Positions 19,473 to 28,372 of a DNA stretch of 64,000 nucleotides are shown in pieces. The notes under the pieces are model-generated. The model worked only from the letters and a program-made list of their open reading frames with translations. It was not told where the DNA came from and ran no database searches. Position 1 is the stretch's first letter. Every line of letters begins with the position of its first letter. The translations under genes and the position numbers were made by a program. Origin of the DNA: an uncultured Trichococcus sp. (GTDB lineage: Bacteria; Bacillota; Bacilli; Lactobacillales; Aerococcaceae); contig NZ_OY764015.1 of assembly GCF_963667775.1 (NCBI RefSeq), positions 1,815,168 through 1,879,167 on the forward strand. The letters are read 5' to 3'.

Positions 19473-20141
19473 TTAAATTGTATGATGGACATTCAATTCC
19501 ACGACTTTTCCGGAATCCAAGTAAATGATCCATTCGGAAATATTTGTTACGTAGTCTCCGATTCTTTCCAAATAAGTGGAGATGCGCATATAGTTTGTTC
19601 CGCCCAAAACAATCTCCGGATCTTGTTTCATTTGTTCGATGCAGCTTTCATAGATGCTTTTGGCGGCAGCATCGATTTCCGTATCCCGCGCCGCAATTTC
19701 CCGCGCGCGTTCGGCATCGAGGACGACATAGGCATCCAAGACTTCCTTGACCATGTCCATGACCTTCAAAGCTGTCTCCGCGATGGCCGTTTCGATATCG
19801 GCATCATGCTTTTTGCCCTTCACTTTGATCGTCGATTTTGCGATACTGACTGCATGGTCGCCGATCCGTTCCAAGTCTGCGCTTGCTTTCATCACAGTGA
19901 CGATTTTGCGCAAGTCCGTTGTCACAGGCTGCTGCAAAGCAATCAGCTCGAAGCATTCAATTTCCAGATCGTTCTCGAGCTTATTGATGGCCGCATCTTC
20001 ATCTATGACTTGCTGCGCCAGTTCCTTATCGTGCGTGACAAAAGCATCGATTGACTTATGGATCGCAGCATTGACCAACACACCCATCTTCAAAAAGTGA
20101 GCATGCAAACTCTCTAATTCCTCTTCAAACACTCGTCTCAT
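19473..20141 (-). CDS. phoU: Phosphate transport system regulator PhoU (copy 1)
   Basis: 222 aa all-helical protein with two PhoU three-helix repeats, each ending in an E-x-x-x-D metal-binding pattern (DLERIGDHAVSIAK at about 95-108 and YLERIGDYVTNISEW near the C-terminus). PhoU links the Pst transporter to the PhoR kinase and limits phosphate uptake. The start MRRVFEEELESLHAHF is chosen because AAGGGG lies upstream and it matches the other copy at 24944-25618. Last gene of the pstS-C-A-B-B-phoU operon; it starts 43 bases after pstB ends. Confidence 0.95.
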   Translation of the reverse strand: MRRVFEEELESLHAHFLKMGVLVNAAIHKSIDAFVTHDKELAQQVIDEDAAINKLENDLEIECFELIALQQPVTTDLRKIVTVMKASADLERIGDHAVSIAKSTIKVKGKKHDADIETAIAETALKVMDMVKEVLDAYVVLDAERAREIAARDTEIDAAAKSIYESCIEQMKQDPEIVLGGTNYMRISTYLERIGDYVTNISEWIIYLDSGKVVELNVHHTI

Positions 20142-20184
20142 CACAAACCAACCCCTTTGTAAATATCTTTCATTATGCAACGGA

Positions 20185-20949
20185 TCAGCCAAAACGTCCA
20201 GAAATATAATCTTCCGTTTGTTTCTCTTTTGGATTCGTGAAAATTTGGCTGGTTTCCCCGAACTCGATCAATTCACCGTTCAAGAAAAAGGCTGTGTTGT
20301 CAGAAATCCGCGATGCTTGTTGCATATTATGCGTAACAATGATCATCGTGTAATCTTCTTTCAACTCCATCAGCATCCGTTCGATCTGGGCACTGGAAAT
20401 CGGATCCAACGCGCTCGTCGGTTCATCCAACAAAATGACTTCCGGCTCGATCGCCAAGACCCGTGCGATGCAGACACGTTGTTGCTGGCCACCCGATAAA
20501 GACAAGGCGCTCTGATCCAATTTATCTTTTACATCATCCCATACGGCTGCTTTTTTCAGGCTTTCTTCCACAATTTGGGCGATTTTTTCCTTATCCTTCA
20601 TCCCAGCGATGCGCAAGCCATACGCCACGTTGTCGAATACCGAAAAGGGAAACGGATTCGGCTGTTGGAAAACCATACCGACTTTTTTTCTCAACTCTAC
20701 GGTGTCCATTTGCGGGCTGTAGATGTCTTGGCCATTGAAGTTGATTTTCCCCGTGACCGTCACATCCGGAATCAAATCGTTCATGCGATTCAAGGTCCTT
20801 AAGTAAGTGGACTTCCCGCATCCGCTCGGACCGATCAAAGCTGTGATTTCCTTTTTATGGAAATCAAGCGAAATGCCCTTCAACGCTTCGTTTTTTCCGT
20901 AATATAAATGTACATCACGCGTTTCAATAATGGGTTTTGTGCTGTTCAC
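20185..20949 (-). CDS. pstB: Phosphate ABC transporter ATPase PstB (operon 1, second copy)
   Basis: ABC ATPase of 254 aa energising phosphate import. Walker [10 protein letters not shown] near residues 38-46, [16 protein letters not shown] signature, and Walker [14 protein letters not shown]. The protein ends in FG, as PstB proteins do. A second pstB lies 12 bases upstream, as in the Bacillus pstBA-pstBB pair. The two are clearly paralogous but not identical, so they could work as a heterodimer. Homodimer use of only one is equally possible. Confidence 0.95.
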   Translation of the reverse strand: MNSTKPIIETRDVHLYYGKNEALKGISLDFHKKEITALIGPSGCGKSTYLRTLNRMNDLIPDVTVTGKINFNGQDIYSPQMDTVELRKKVGMVFQQPNPFPFSVFDNVAYGLRIAGMKDKEKIAQIVEESLKKAAVWDDVKDKLDQSALSLSGGQQQRVCIARVLAIEPEVILLDEPTSALDPISSAQIERMLMELKEDYTMIIVTHNMQQASRISDNTAFFLNGELIEFGETSQIFTNPKEKQTEDYISGRFG

Positions 20950-20961
20950 GTTGCTTTCCTC

Positions 20962-21768
20962 CTAGCCGAAATGCCCAGAAACATAATCTTCCGTCTGTTG
21001 TATCTTCGGACGGGTAAAGATTTTTCTGGTCTCATCATATTCAATGACATTGCCCAAATAGAAGAACGCTGTATAGTCACTGATCCGGGATGCTTGTTGC
21101 ATATTGTGCGTAACAATGATGATCGTATACTTTTCCTTCAACTCCAGCAGTGTTTCTTCGACTTGGGAAGTCGATATCGGGTCCAACGCGCTGGCCGGTT
21201 CATCCAAAAGCAGAATATCCGGCTTCAATGCGATTGCCCTTGCGATGCAGAGACGTTGCTGTTGACCACCGGAAAGCGCCAAGGCGCTCTTATTCAACTG
21301 ATCCTTCACCTGGTCCCAAAGGGCAGCTTGTTTCAGGCTGGTTTCGACGATTTCGTCCAATGTCGCTTTGTCCTTCAGGCCATGCCTTTTCAGAGCAAAA
21401 GCGATGTTCTCATAAATCGATTTGCTGAAAGGATTCGGTCTTTGGAATACCATCCCGATATTTTTTCGCATCTCGAACACATCAACTTCAGGCACGTTCA
21501 CATCGATGCCTTGGTAAATGATTTCCCCTGTAACTTTTGCTCCGGGAACCGTGTCGTTCATCCGGTTCAGCGAACGAAGATAAGTGGATTTCCCGCACCC
21601 GCTCGGTCCGATCAGCGAGGTGATTTTATTCTTTTCAAATTCCATGGTCACGCCTTTGATTGCTTCAAAATCGCCATAATGAACATGCAGATCATTTGTT
21701 TTAAGGGCAACTTCAGCCTCTGGACGCATCTGGATGATATTCGTTGCCAGTGTCTTTTCATTTCCCAT
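20962..21768 (-). CDS. pstB: Phosphate ABC transporter ATPase PstB (operon 1, first copy)
   Basis: 268 aa PstB with an N-terminal extension of about 20 residues before the LHVHYG strand. Walker [10 protein letters not shown], signature [16 protein letters not shown] and Walker [14 protein letters not shown] are intact; Ala replaces the usual Thr in the EPxSALDP stretch. The ATG at 21768 follows GGAGG by eight bases, which argues against the longer TTG-initiated frame. Placed between pstA and the second pstB. Confidence 0.95.
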   Translation of the reverse strand: MGNEKTLATNIIQMRPEAEVALKTNDLHVHYGDFEAIKGVTMEFEKNKITSLIGPSGCGKSTYLRSLNRMNDTVPGAKVTGEIIYQGIDVNVPEVDVFEMRKNIGMVFQRPNPFSKSIYENIAFALKRHGLKDKATLDEIVETSLKQAALWDQVKDQLNKSALALSGGQQQRLCIARAIALKPDILLLDEPASALDPISTSQVEETLLELKEKYTIIIVTHNMQQASRISDYTAFFYLGNVIEYDETRKIFTRPKIQQTEDYVSGHFG

Positions 21769-21801
21769 CAAGGGTCCCTCCTTCAAGTCAAGTTTCCGGT
21801 T

Positions 21802-22692
21802 CTATGCTGAAGTAGCCTTTTTCTGCAATCTTCTGCCCAAACTTCTTGCAGCCAGATTGAAGATAAGGACAGCCAACACCAGCACTGCTGAGGCACCAGC
21901 TGATACTTCGGCTCCATCCGGTTTCACGCCTTCACTATTGATCTTCCAGATGTGCACAGCCAATGTTTCGGCAGGTCGGAAAATATTTAAAGGACTTGTG
22001 ATGGATTGCGGATTCCAGTTCGTGAAATCCAATGCCGGCGCGCTCTGCCCGGCTGTGTAGATCAAGGCGGCAGCTTCACCAAAAATACGGCCCGCAGCCA
22101 AAATCATCCCGGTCAAAATACCCGGCAAAGCAGCCGGCAGAATGATCAGCGTCACTGTCTCCCAGCGGGAAAGGCCCAACGCCAATCCTGCTTCACGCTG
22201 GGAAGACGGAATCGCCCGCAAAGAATCTTCGATTGTGCGCGTCAAAAGCGGCAGATTGAAGATGGTCAGGGACAAGGCTCCCGAAAGGATCGAGAAGCCA
22301 AAACCATACTGGATGACGAAAATCAGGAATCCGAAAAGACCTACGACAACGGACGGTAAAGAACTCAAAACTTCGATAGCTGTACGGATGATATCAGTGA
22401 ACCAATTTTGCGGTGCATATTCCGAAAGGTAAATCGCCGCTCCCAGCGCTAGTGGCGTACTGATCAGCAAGGTCAGCACCAACAGGTAGAAGGAGTTGAA
22501 TAATTGCACTCCGATTCCGCCGCCTATCTGGAAGGATTTTGCCGGTGCCGTCAAAAATTCCCATGAAAACTGGGGCAGTCCGCGCCATAAGATAAAGAGC
22601 AGCAGACTTGCCAAAATCAGGATGATCGTTCCGGAAAACAGATAGATCAGGCCGACCATAAATTTGTCTACTTTTTTGGGATTCATGTTCAT
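21802..22692 (-). CDS. pstA: Phosphate ABC transporter permease PstA (operon 1)
   Basis: Membrane permease of 296 aa with six predicted membrane helices and the EAA loop (EAGLALGLSRWETVTLIILPAAL... near residues 170-190) that contacts PstB. The ATG overlaps the pstC stop by four bases, indicating coupling. It pairs with the PstC protein encoded just upstream to form the transmembrane channel. Confidence 0.95.
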   Translation of the reverse strand: MNMNPKKVDKFMVGLIYLFSGTIILILASLLLFILWRGLPQFSWEFLTAPAKSFQIGGGIGVQLFNSFYLLVLTLLISTPLALGAAIYLSEYAPQNWFTDIIRTAIEVLSSLPSVVVGLFGFLIFVIQYGFGFSILSGALSLTIFNLPLLTRTIEDSLRAIPSSQREAGLALGLSRWETVTLIILPAALPGILTGMILAAGRIFGEAAALIYTAGQSAPALDFTNWNPQSITSPLNIFRPAETLAVHIWKINSEGVKPDGAEVSAGASAVLVLAVLIFNLAARSLGRRLQKKATSA

Positions 22693-23606
22693 TTTTTAAC
22701 GGCTCCTTTCTTACCGATGTAACGTGTCAAAATATTGAAGAATAGAGCCATCAACAGGAGGATGGTCGCCAATGACCAGAGGACATTGTTTTCCAAGGTT
22801 CCCATCACGGTGTTCCCCATACTCATCGTCAAAATACTTGTCAATGTCGAAGCCGGCGTCACCAGGCTATTCGGCATCAAGGTAGCATTTCCGATGACCA
22901 TCTGAACCGCCAAGGCTTCCCCGAATGCACGCGCCATCCCGAAGACGACTGCGGTCAGGAGCCCCGGTGTCGCCGCCCGCAAAACCACCTTATAGATGGT
23001 CTGCCAACGCGTTCCCCCCATAGCGAGTGAAGCTTCCCGGTAATGACGTGGAACAGCGTTCAAAGCATCCACCGACATGCTGGTCACGGTCGGCAAAATC
23101 ATGACGAACAGGACCAAGGTGGAAGAAAGAATACCGAATCCGGTACCTCCGAACAAAGATCGGACAAATGGCACAACGACCGTCAAGCCGATGAAGCCGT
23201 ATACGACAGACGGGATACCGACAAGCAGTTCGATGACCGGCTGCAGGATTTTTTTCCCGGATTTTGGTGAAATTTCTGTCATGAACAAAGCGGCAGCTAC
23301 GGCAAACGGAGTCGCCAAGGCTGCGGAAATCAAAGTGACCAAAAATGAACCTGCAATCATCGGCAAGGCTCCGACCAGTGGTGTACCGTCATCAGCGACG
23401 GTACCGGGGTTCCAGATGCTTTTAGTCAAAAAATCCCCCAATGATACGCCATCCGTAACAAAAGTGGAAATCCCTTTGCTGGTGACAAAATATAGTATGG
23501 ACAGCACGATGAAGACGATGACTGTCGTGCTGATCAGACTGATGGTGCGTCCAAATGATTCCAATCTGCGTTTACTTGACTTTTTCATTAAGTTTCCTGG
23601 TGTCAT
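22689..23606 (-). CDS. pstC: Phosphate ABC transporter permease PstC (operon 1)
   Basis: Permease partner of PstA, about 305 aa with six membrane segments and the EAA loop (REASLAMGGTRWQTIYKVVLRA). The start is uncertain: ATG 23606 (MTPGNLMKKSS), a TTG two codons earlier that is better spaced from GAGGAGGG, or ATG 23588 (MKKSSKRRLE) with AGGAA upstream. The N-terminal region before the first helix is basic in all cases. The gene follows pstS by about 100 bases. Confidence 0.92.
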   Translation of the reverse strand: MTPGNLMKKSSKRRLESFGRTISLISTTVIVFIVLSILYFVTSKGISTFVTDGVSLGDFLTKSIWNPGTVADDGTPLVGALPMIAGSFLVTLISAALATPFAVAAALFMTEISPKSGKKILQPVIELLVGIPSVVYGFIGLTVVVPFVRSLFGGTGFGILSSTLVLFVMILPTVTSMSVDALNAVPRHYREASLAMGGTRWQTIYKVVLRAATPGLLTAVVFGMARAFGEALAVQMVIGNATLMPNSLVTPASTLTSILTMSMGNTVMGTLENNVLWSLATILLLMALFFNILTRYIGKKGAVKK

Positions 23607-23704
23607 TTCCAAGAGAAACCCTCCTCTTAAACTTTGAGCCGCAATGAAAAGCGTCCTCTCCAAAAGGCGGCAGCTTTTCACCACAAACATATTTCGATTG
23701 CTTG

Positions 23705-24565
23705 CTATTCGACCGGTGTGACATTCCCTTCAAGGTCCCTGTATACCTTCATATCAGCGGAAGGAATGTATCCCAGCGCTTCGATCAGATTTCCTTGGAC
23801 ATCCTCAGATAGCATGTAATCCAGGAATTCTTTCGTCAACCCCGTTGGTTCGCCATTCGTATACATATGCTCATATGCCCAGATGATCCATGCGTTAGTT
23901 GTAACGTTCTCAGGCGTCGGCTTCACGCCATCAATGGAAAGTGCCTCGACATCTTCATTGATGTACGAGAACGATACATAGCTTATGGTTCCAGGTGTTG
24001 AAGCAACAATCTGACGGACGGTTCCGTTGGATTCCTGCTCTTGGGTGATGATGCTTTCTTCTCCGGCCAGAACCCATTTATCGAATGTTGCTCGGGTTCC
24101 GCTGCCCTTCGCACGGTTCAATACGACGATAGGCAGATCCTTGCCACCCAATTCGGACCAATTGCTGTATTTTCCGGTAAAGATGCCGCGCAACTCTTCC
24201 ATGGAAATGTCGCTTACACCGACGCCTGGCGTCACGATCGGCGTAATCCCGACGATGGCGACACGATGGTCCACAAGTTTGCTGGCATCGATGCCTTCCC
24301 GCTCTTCGGCAAAAATGTCCGAATTGCCGATGTCGACAGCACCCGCGGCAATCTGGCTCAAACCTGTTCCGGTACCGCCGCCTTGGACGTTGATAAATTT
24401 CCCGATATTTTCCGAACTGAATTGTTCCCCTGCGGCCTCCACTAACGGTTGCAGCGCAGAAGATCCGACTGCTGTGATCGATTCCTCCTCGACTACAGGA
24501 CCGCAGGCGGACAGCGAGAAAACGGCGGCAAGACTGACTATGGCTGAAACATATCTTAGTTTCAT
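23705..24565 (-). CDS. pstS: Phosphate-binding lipoprotein PstS (operon 1)
   Basis: Extracellular phosphate receptor of 286 aa. Signal peptide and lipobox LSAC give lipidated Cys at about residue 21. The mature part starts with the phosphate-binding loop TAVGSSALQPLVEAAGE, followed by QGGGTGTGLSQIAAGAVDIGNSD and the GSGTRATFDKWVL loop that completes the anion site. The longer upstream frame is rejected because the ATG at 24565 follows a GGGAGG site and begins a good signal peptide. The promoter carries Pho boxes at 24627-24665. Confidence 0.95.
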   Translation of the reverse strand: MKLRYVSAIVSLAAVFSLSACGPVVEEESITAVGSSALQPLVEAAGEQFSSENIGKFINVQGGGTGTGLSQIAAGAVDIGNSDIFAEEREGIDASKLVDHRVAIVGITPIVTPGVGVSDISMEELRGIFTGKYSNWSELGGKDLPIVVLNRAKGSGTRATFDKWVLAGEESIITQEQESNGTVRQIVASTPGTISYVSFSYINEDVEALSIDGVKPTPENVTTNAWIIWAYEHMYTNGEPTGLTKEFLDYMLSEDVQGNLIEALGYIPSADMKVYRDLEGNVTPVE

Positions 24566-24626
24566 TGTTTTGTTTACCTCCCATGTATTTAAGCTGAACA
24601 CATACTTATCCATCGTAACGAATGTT

Positions 24627-24665
24627 TGTAAATGTTTCGTATCTCTTTTGTAAATTTTATGTAAA
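24627..24665 (-). promoter_or_regulatory. PhoP-binding boxes upstream of pstS (operon 1)
   Basis: On the minus strand TTTACA occurs at three positions whose spacing is 11 and 22 bases (TGTAAA on the plus strand at 24627, 24649 and 24660), with a degenerate copy (CGTATC) filling the missing position at 24638. Direct TTAACA/TTTACA-type repeats on an 11-base period are the known PhoP box of Bacillus. Confidence 0.75.
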
Positions 24666-24855
24666 TCCACCATTTATTTTATTGATGGAACATTGTAACG
24701 TTGATTTTACGTTATTTTTCTGTAAACTTACTCCATGATTATCCATATTATAACAAATCGGCGGAACGCTTGTCTTACATATCGTCCAGAAATATATATT
24801 ACATTTTCATGAGTGTTTTCAATCAGCCCCTTTTGGCCGTTGTTACTGAAAAGTA

Positions 24856-24916
24856 CAAAAAAAGCCAGGAAGGTGCCGCGCAATCGGTTCCGATTGCACG
24901 TTCTTCCTGGCTTTTA
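24856..24916 (-). terminator. Terminator of the second pst operon
   Basis: Long hairpin: AAAAGCCAGGAAG pairs with CTTCCTGGCTTTT, with inner GCAATCGG/CCGATTGC arms, followed by a T-run on the minus strand. It lies about 30 bases after the phoU stop and separates the two pst operons. Confidence 0.9.
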
Positions 24917-24943
24917 TTTTCTCATCCCGCATCCATAAATCTG

Positions 24944-25618
24944 TCAATCTTCAAACTTGTTGTTTGTGTTCAATTCGATGATTTTCCCTGTACCCAAATA
25001 GATGATCCATTCACAGATATTCGTTACGTAATCGCCGATTCGTTCCAGATAACCGGCTACCATGATGTAATCGGTCGCCCCCAAAACAAGTTCCGGATCC
25101 AGCTTCATCTCTTCGATGGCGCGTCCGTAGATATGTTCGGCATCTTGATCGACCATTTTGTCGCTCAGGGCAACTTCTTTAGCTTTTTCAATGTCCGTTT
25201 TGATGTAGGCGGCAAGTACTTCCTCCACCATGACTTTAACTTTTTCTGATTGCCCGGCTATCGCTGTTTCGATATCGGAATTGCGCTTGTTGCCTTTAAC
25301 GCGGATGGTCGACTTCGCAATACTCACAGCGTGGTCTGCCATACGCTCCAAATCCGCGCATGCCTTCATGATGGTGACGATTCTGCGGAGGTTGCCGGTG
25401 ACCGGTTGATGCAACGCAATCAATTCAAAGCATCTTTTCTCGATTTCCGCTTCTCTCTGGTTGATGGCGACATCGTGCGCAATCACTTCTGCAGCAAGCT
25501 CTTTATCATGATTCACAAAACCTTTAACAGATATGTAGATTGCTTCGTTCACCATTTTTCCCATTTCAGAGAAAAGTACGTGCAAATCCTGCAATTCTTC
25601 TTCAAAAATTTTTCTCAT
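24944..25618 (-). CDS. phoU: Phosphate transport system regulator PhoU (copy 2)
   Basis: 224 aa, paralogue of the PhoU at 19473-20141 with the same start (MRKIFEEELQDLHVLF) and the same pair of metal-binding helices (DLERMADHAVSIAK and YLERIGDYVTNICEW). It closes the operon pstS-C-A-B-phoU. Presence of one phoU per pst operon suggests that each transporter has its own regulator. Confidence 0.95.
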   Translation of the reverse strand: MRKIFEEELQDLHVLFSEMGKMVNEAIYISVKGFVNHDKELAAEVIAHDVAINQREAEIEKRCFELIALHQPVTGNLRRIVTIMKACADLERMADHAVSIAKSTIRVKGNKRNSDIETAIAGQSEKVKVMVEEVLAAYIKTDIEKAKEVALSDKMVDQDAEHIYGRAIEEMKLDPELVLGATDYIMVAGYLERIGDYVTNICEWIIYLGTGKIIELNTNNKFED

Positions 25619-25684
25619 CTTTTCGCCCCCTGTTACATGTCATTATGCATCACAGTGCATCTCTTATCCCATTATAGCCCAGTC

Positions 25685-26467
25685 TTAGCCGAATTTGCCA
25701 GAGATATAATCATCTGTGCGCTTGTCGTTCGGATTGGAGTAAATGATTTCTGTCTTATCATATTCTACCACTTCTCCATTTAAAAAGAAGGCCGTTTGGT
25801 CCGAAATCCGGGCTGCCTGTTGCATATTATGCGTCACGATGATGATGCTGTAATCTTTTTTCAAAGTTTGGACAAGCTCTTCTACCTTGGATGTCGAAAT
25901 CGGATCCAACGCCGAAGTCGGTTCATCCATCAGGAGCACTTCCGGCTCAACCGCAAGACTTCTGGCGATGCACAAGCGTTGTTGTTGCCCACCGGATAAC
26001 CCGAAAGCATTTTCTTTCAGACGGTCTTTTACTTCATCCCAAAGAGCTGCACCCTTCAAACTTTTTTCAACAATCTCGTCCAAAATGGTTTTATCTTTGA
26101 TGCCATGGATTTTAGGCCCGTAAGCGATATTTTCGTAGATCGATTTTGGGAAAGGATTCGGTTTTTGGAAGACCATCCCTACATCCGTGCGCAGTTGTTC
26201 CACTTTGTACTTCGGGTCAAAAATGTTCTGTCCGTCGTAACTGATCGATCCCGTCATTTTCACGCTTGGAACCAATTCAACCATCCGGTTCAAGGTTTTG
26301 ATGAACGTAGACTTTCCGCAACCTGATGGCCCGATGATTGCCGTTATTTCCTTTGTTGGGATTTCAAGTTGGATGTCCTTTAGAGCGTGTGTATTTCCGT
26401 ACCATAAGTTGAAATCTTTCACACTGTAGATCATTTTTTTATCTTGTAAGCTCACTTCTGGGTTCAA
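25685..26467 (-). CDS. pstB: Phosphate ABC transporter ATPase PstB (operon 2)
   Basis: 260 aa ATPase with Walker [10 protein letters not shown], signature [16 protein letters not shown] and Walker [14 protein letters not shown], ending in the typical PstB SGKFG. It is the only ATPase of this operon. It lies 17 bases after pstA and 66 bases before phoU. ATG 26467 ([11 protein letters not shown]) follows a GGAGG site. Confidence 0.95.
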   Translation of the reverse strand: MNPEVSLQDKKMIYSVKDFNLWYGNTHALKDIQLEIPTKEITAIIGPSGCGKSTFIKTLNRMVELVPSVKMTGSISYDGQNIFDPKYKVEQLRTDVGMVFQKPNPFPKSIYENIAYGPKIHGIKDKTILDEIVEKSLKGAALWDEVKDRLKENAFGLSGGQQQRLCIARSLAVEPEVLLMDEPTSALDPISTSKVEELVQTLKKDYSIIIVTHNMQQAARISDQTAFFLNGEVVEYDKTEIIYSNPNDKRTDDYISGKFG

Positions 26468-26484
26468 ATGAGTAACCTCCTAAT

Positions 26485-27360
26485 TTAATAACGCTTCGAA
26501 AACTTGTTGCGGATGTAGATCGCCAATGAGTTCATGATGACCAACATAAGCATCAGGACAATACTTCCTGCTGCAGCTACTGCTTGGAATTCTTCCTGTG
26601 GACGTCCTGCCCAGTTGAAGATTTGGATCGGCATTGCCGTGAAACCTGACCAGATGTTTTCCGGGATATAGGCGATGAAGGTCATCGCTCCGATCATCAA
26701 CAGCGGTGCAGTTTCCCCAACCGCCCTGGAAAGGGACAATATCGAACCGGTCAGGATGCCGGGCACTGCTGCCGGAAGCACGACTGTCCGGATTGTCTGC
26801 CATTTCGTGGCGCCCATCGCATAAGAAGCTTCGTACTGTTCCTTTGGGATAGCACGAATGGCCTCTTGGCTGGAAACAACGATTACCGGCAAAATCATCA
26901 AGCTCATCGTAAATCCTCCCGCCAGGACACTCCGGCCCATTTCCAATAAGCGGACGAAGACAGTCAGTCCCAAGAGTCCGAAGACGATCGAAGGTACGCC
27001 GGAAAGGTTAGAAATGTTCAACTCGATGAAGTGGGTAAATTTGTTATCGGGAGCATACTCCTCCAGATAAATCGCCGTTCCGACGCCTAAAACCAACGAT
27101 AACGGAGCGGTGATGGCCATGATCCACATGGTCCCGTAGATGGCAGCCTTGATGCCGGCATCTTCCGGTCTTCTTGAGGCATAGTTGGTCAAGAACTCCC
27201 AATCAAGATAACCGGCTCCTTGCGAGACGATCCGGATGACCAGGACAGCCAATGTAACGATACCAAAAAAGGTGGCCAGAAAAAAAAGTCCCTTGAATAG
27301 GTTGTTCAGCATCAATCGATTATTGATCCGTTTATTGTTCTTCTCTACTAATTTCATCAA
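26485..27360 (-). CDS. pstA: Phosphate ABC transporter permease PstA (operon 2)
   Basis: 291 aa permease with six hydrophobic segments; the EAA loop (EASYAMGATKWQTIRTVVLP) lies near residues 175-195. The start overlaps the pstC stop by four bases. Paralogue of the protein at 21802-22692 but clearly diverged from it. Confidence 0.95.
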   Translation of the reverse strand: MMKLVEKNNKRINNRLMLNNLFKGLFFLATFFGIVTLAVLVIRIVSQGAGYLDWEFLTNYASRRPEDAGIKAAIYGTMWIMAITAPLSLVLGVGTAIYLEEYAPDNKFTHFIELNISNLSGVPSIVFGLLGLTVFVRLLEMGRSVLAGGFTMSLMILPVIVVSSQEAIRAIPKEQYEASYAMGATKWQTIRTVVLPAAVPGILTGSILSLSRAVGETAPLLMIGAMTFIAYIPENIWSGFTAMPIQIFNWAGRPQEEFQAVAAAGSIVLMLMLVIMNSLAIYIRNKFSKRY

Positions 27361-28286
27361 TATTCCTCCCTAAAACGACGCGACACATAATTCGCCAACA
27401 GGTTCATCAATAGGGTAAAGAGGAACAAGGTCATCCCTACCGCGTAGATGCTGTAGTAAATCGTTGAACCATATGTGGCATCGCCCATGCTGACCTGAAC
27501 GATGTAGGAAGTCATTGTCTGGATGGATTCCGTTACATCAAGCGTAAATTTAGGGGTGGATCCTGCGGCTGTTGAAACGATCATCGTTTCGCCCACCGCA
27601 CGCGAGATTCCCAACACAATCGATGAGATGATCCCCGACAAGGATCCTGGCAAAATGACTTTCAGCGCCACTTCCAAACGGGTAGCCCCTAAAGCCAAAG
27701 CCCCTTCACGCATCGCGTTCGGCACCGCGCCCATCGCTTCTTCCGATAAGGACGTGATTTGCGGGATGATCATGATCCCCACGACAATACCCGGGCTAAG
27801 CGCGTTGAATATCGGCAAATTCGGGATAAATGTCTGCAGCAAAGGCGTAACGAACGTCAAGGCGAACAGCCCGTACACTACCGTAGGAACACCGGCCAAA
27901 ACCTCCAGAACAGGCTTAACGATTTTCCTCGTCCGTTCGGTTGCATATTCGCTCAAGTAGATGGCGGAGCCCAGACCGAGCGGTACGGCAACGAGCATCG
28001 CAACGCCGGCTATTAAGAATGTTCCACTCAATAGCGGCAAAATCCCAAAACTGGGATCATTTTTGAAGAAAGGATACCACTCTTTGCCTGTCAGGAACTC
28101 CAGAATCGGGACAGCACTGAAAAACGTAATCGTTTCTTTCGCCAGCGTGAACACAATTCCGAATGTCGTCAGTATCGAAACGATCGCACAGACCAGAAAA
28201 AAAAGCGGCATTGCCTTTTCTGTAAAGCGCAAAGATTTTTGTCGTGAACTTTTTTCATTCATCAAGTCTTTGACAGATTTGGACAT
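27357..28286 (-). CDS. pstC: Phosphate ABC transporter permease PstC (operon 2)
   Basis: 309 aa permease with a charged cytoplasmic N-terminus (about 25 residues) and six membrane segments. The EAA loop REGALALGATRLEVALKVIL is near residue 190. Preceded by AGGAGAAT. It follows pstS after an 86-base gap that contains a strong hairpin. Confidence 0.95.
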   Translation of the reverse strand: MSKSVKDLMNEKSSRQKSLRFTEKAMPLFFLVCAIVSILTTFGIVFTLAKETITFFSAVPILEFLTGKEWYPFFKNDPSFGILPLLSGTFLIAGVAMLVAVPLGLGSAIYLSEYATERTRKIVKPVLEVLAGVPTVVYGLFALTFVTPLLQTFIPNLPIFNALSPGIVVGIMIIPQITSLSEEAMGAVPNAMREGALALGATRLEVALKVILPGSLSGIISSIVLGISRAVGETMIVSTAAGSTPKFTLDVTESIQTMTSYIVQVSMGDATYGSTIYYSIYAVGMTLFLFTLLMNLLANYVSRRFREEY

Positions 28287-28311
28287 ATTGATTCTCCTCT
28301 AATAAAGATGA

Positions 28312-28348
28312 GATGCAAGGAAAGCAAAACGCCCGCTTTCCTTACATC
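28312..28348 (-). terminator. Hairpin between pstS and pstC (operon 2)
   Basis: On the minus strand a 14-base stem (GATGTAAGGAAAGC with GCTTTCCTTGCATC, one mismatch) closes a nine-base loop. Only a weak T-tract follows. Such intercistronic hairpins often stabilise the upstream pstS message or partly end transcription so that the binding protein is made in excess over the permeases. Confidence 0.65.
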
Positions 28349-28372
28349 CCTTAGTCATTTGTTTAGTTTTGT

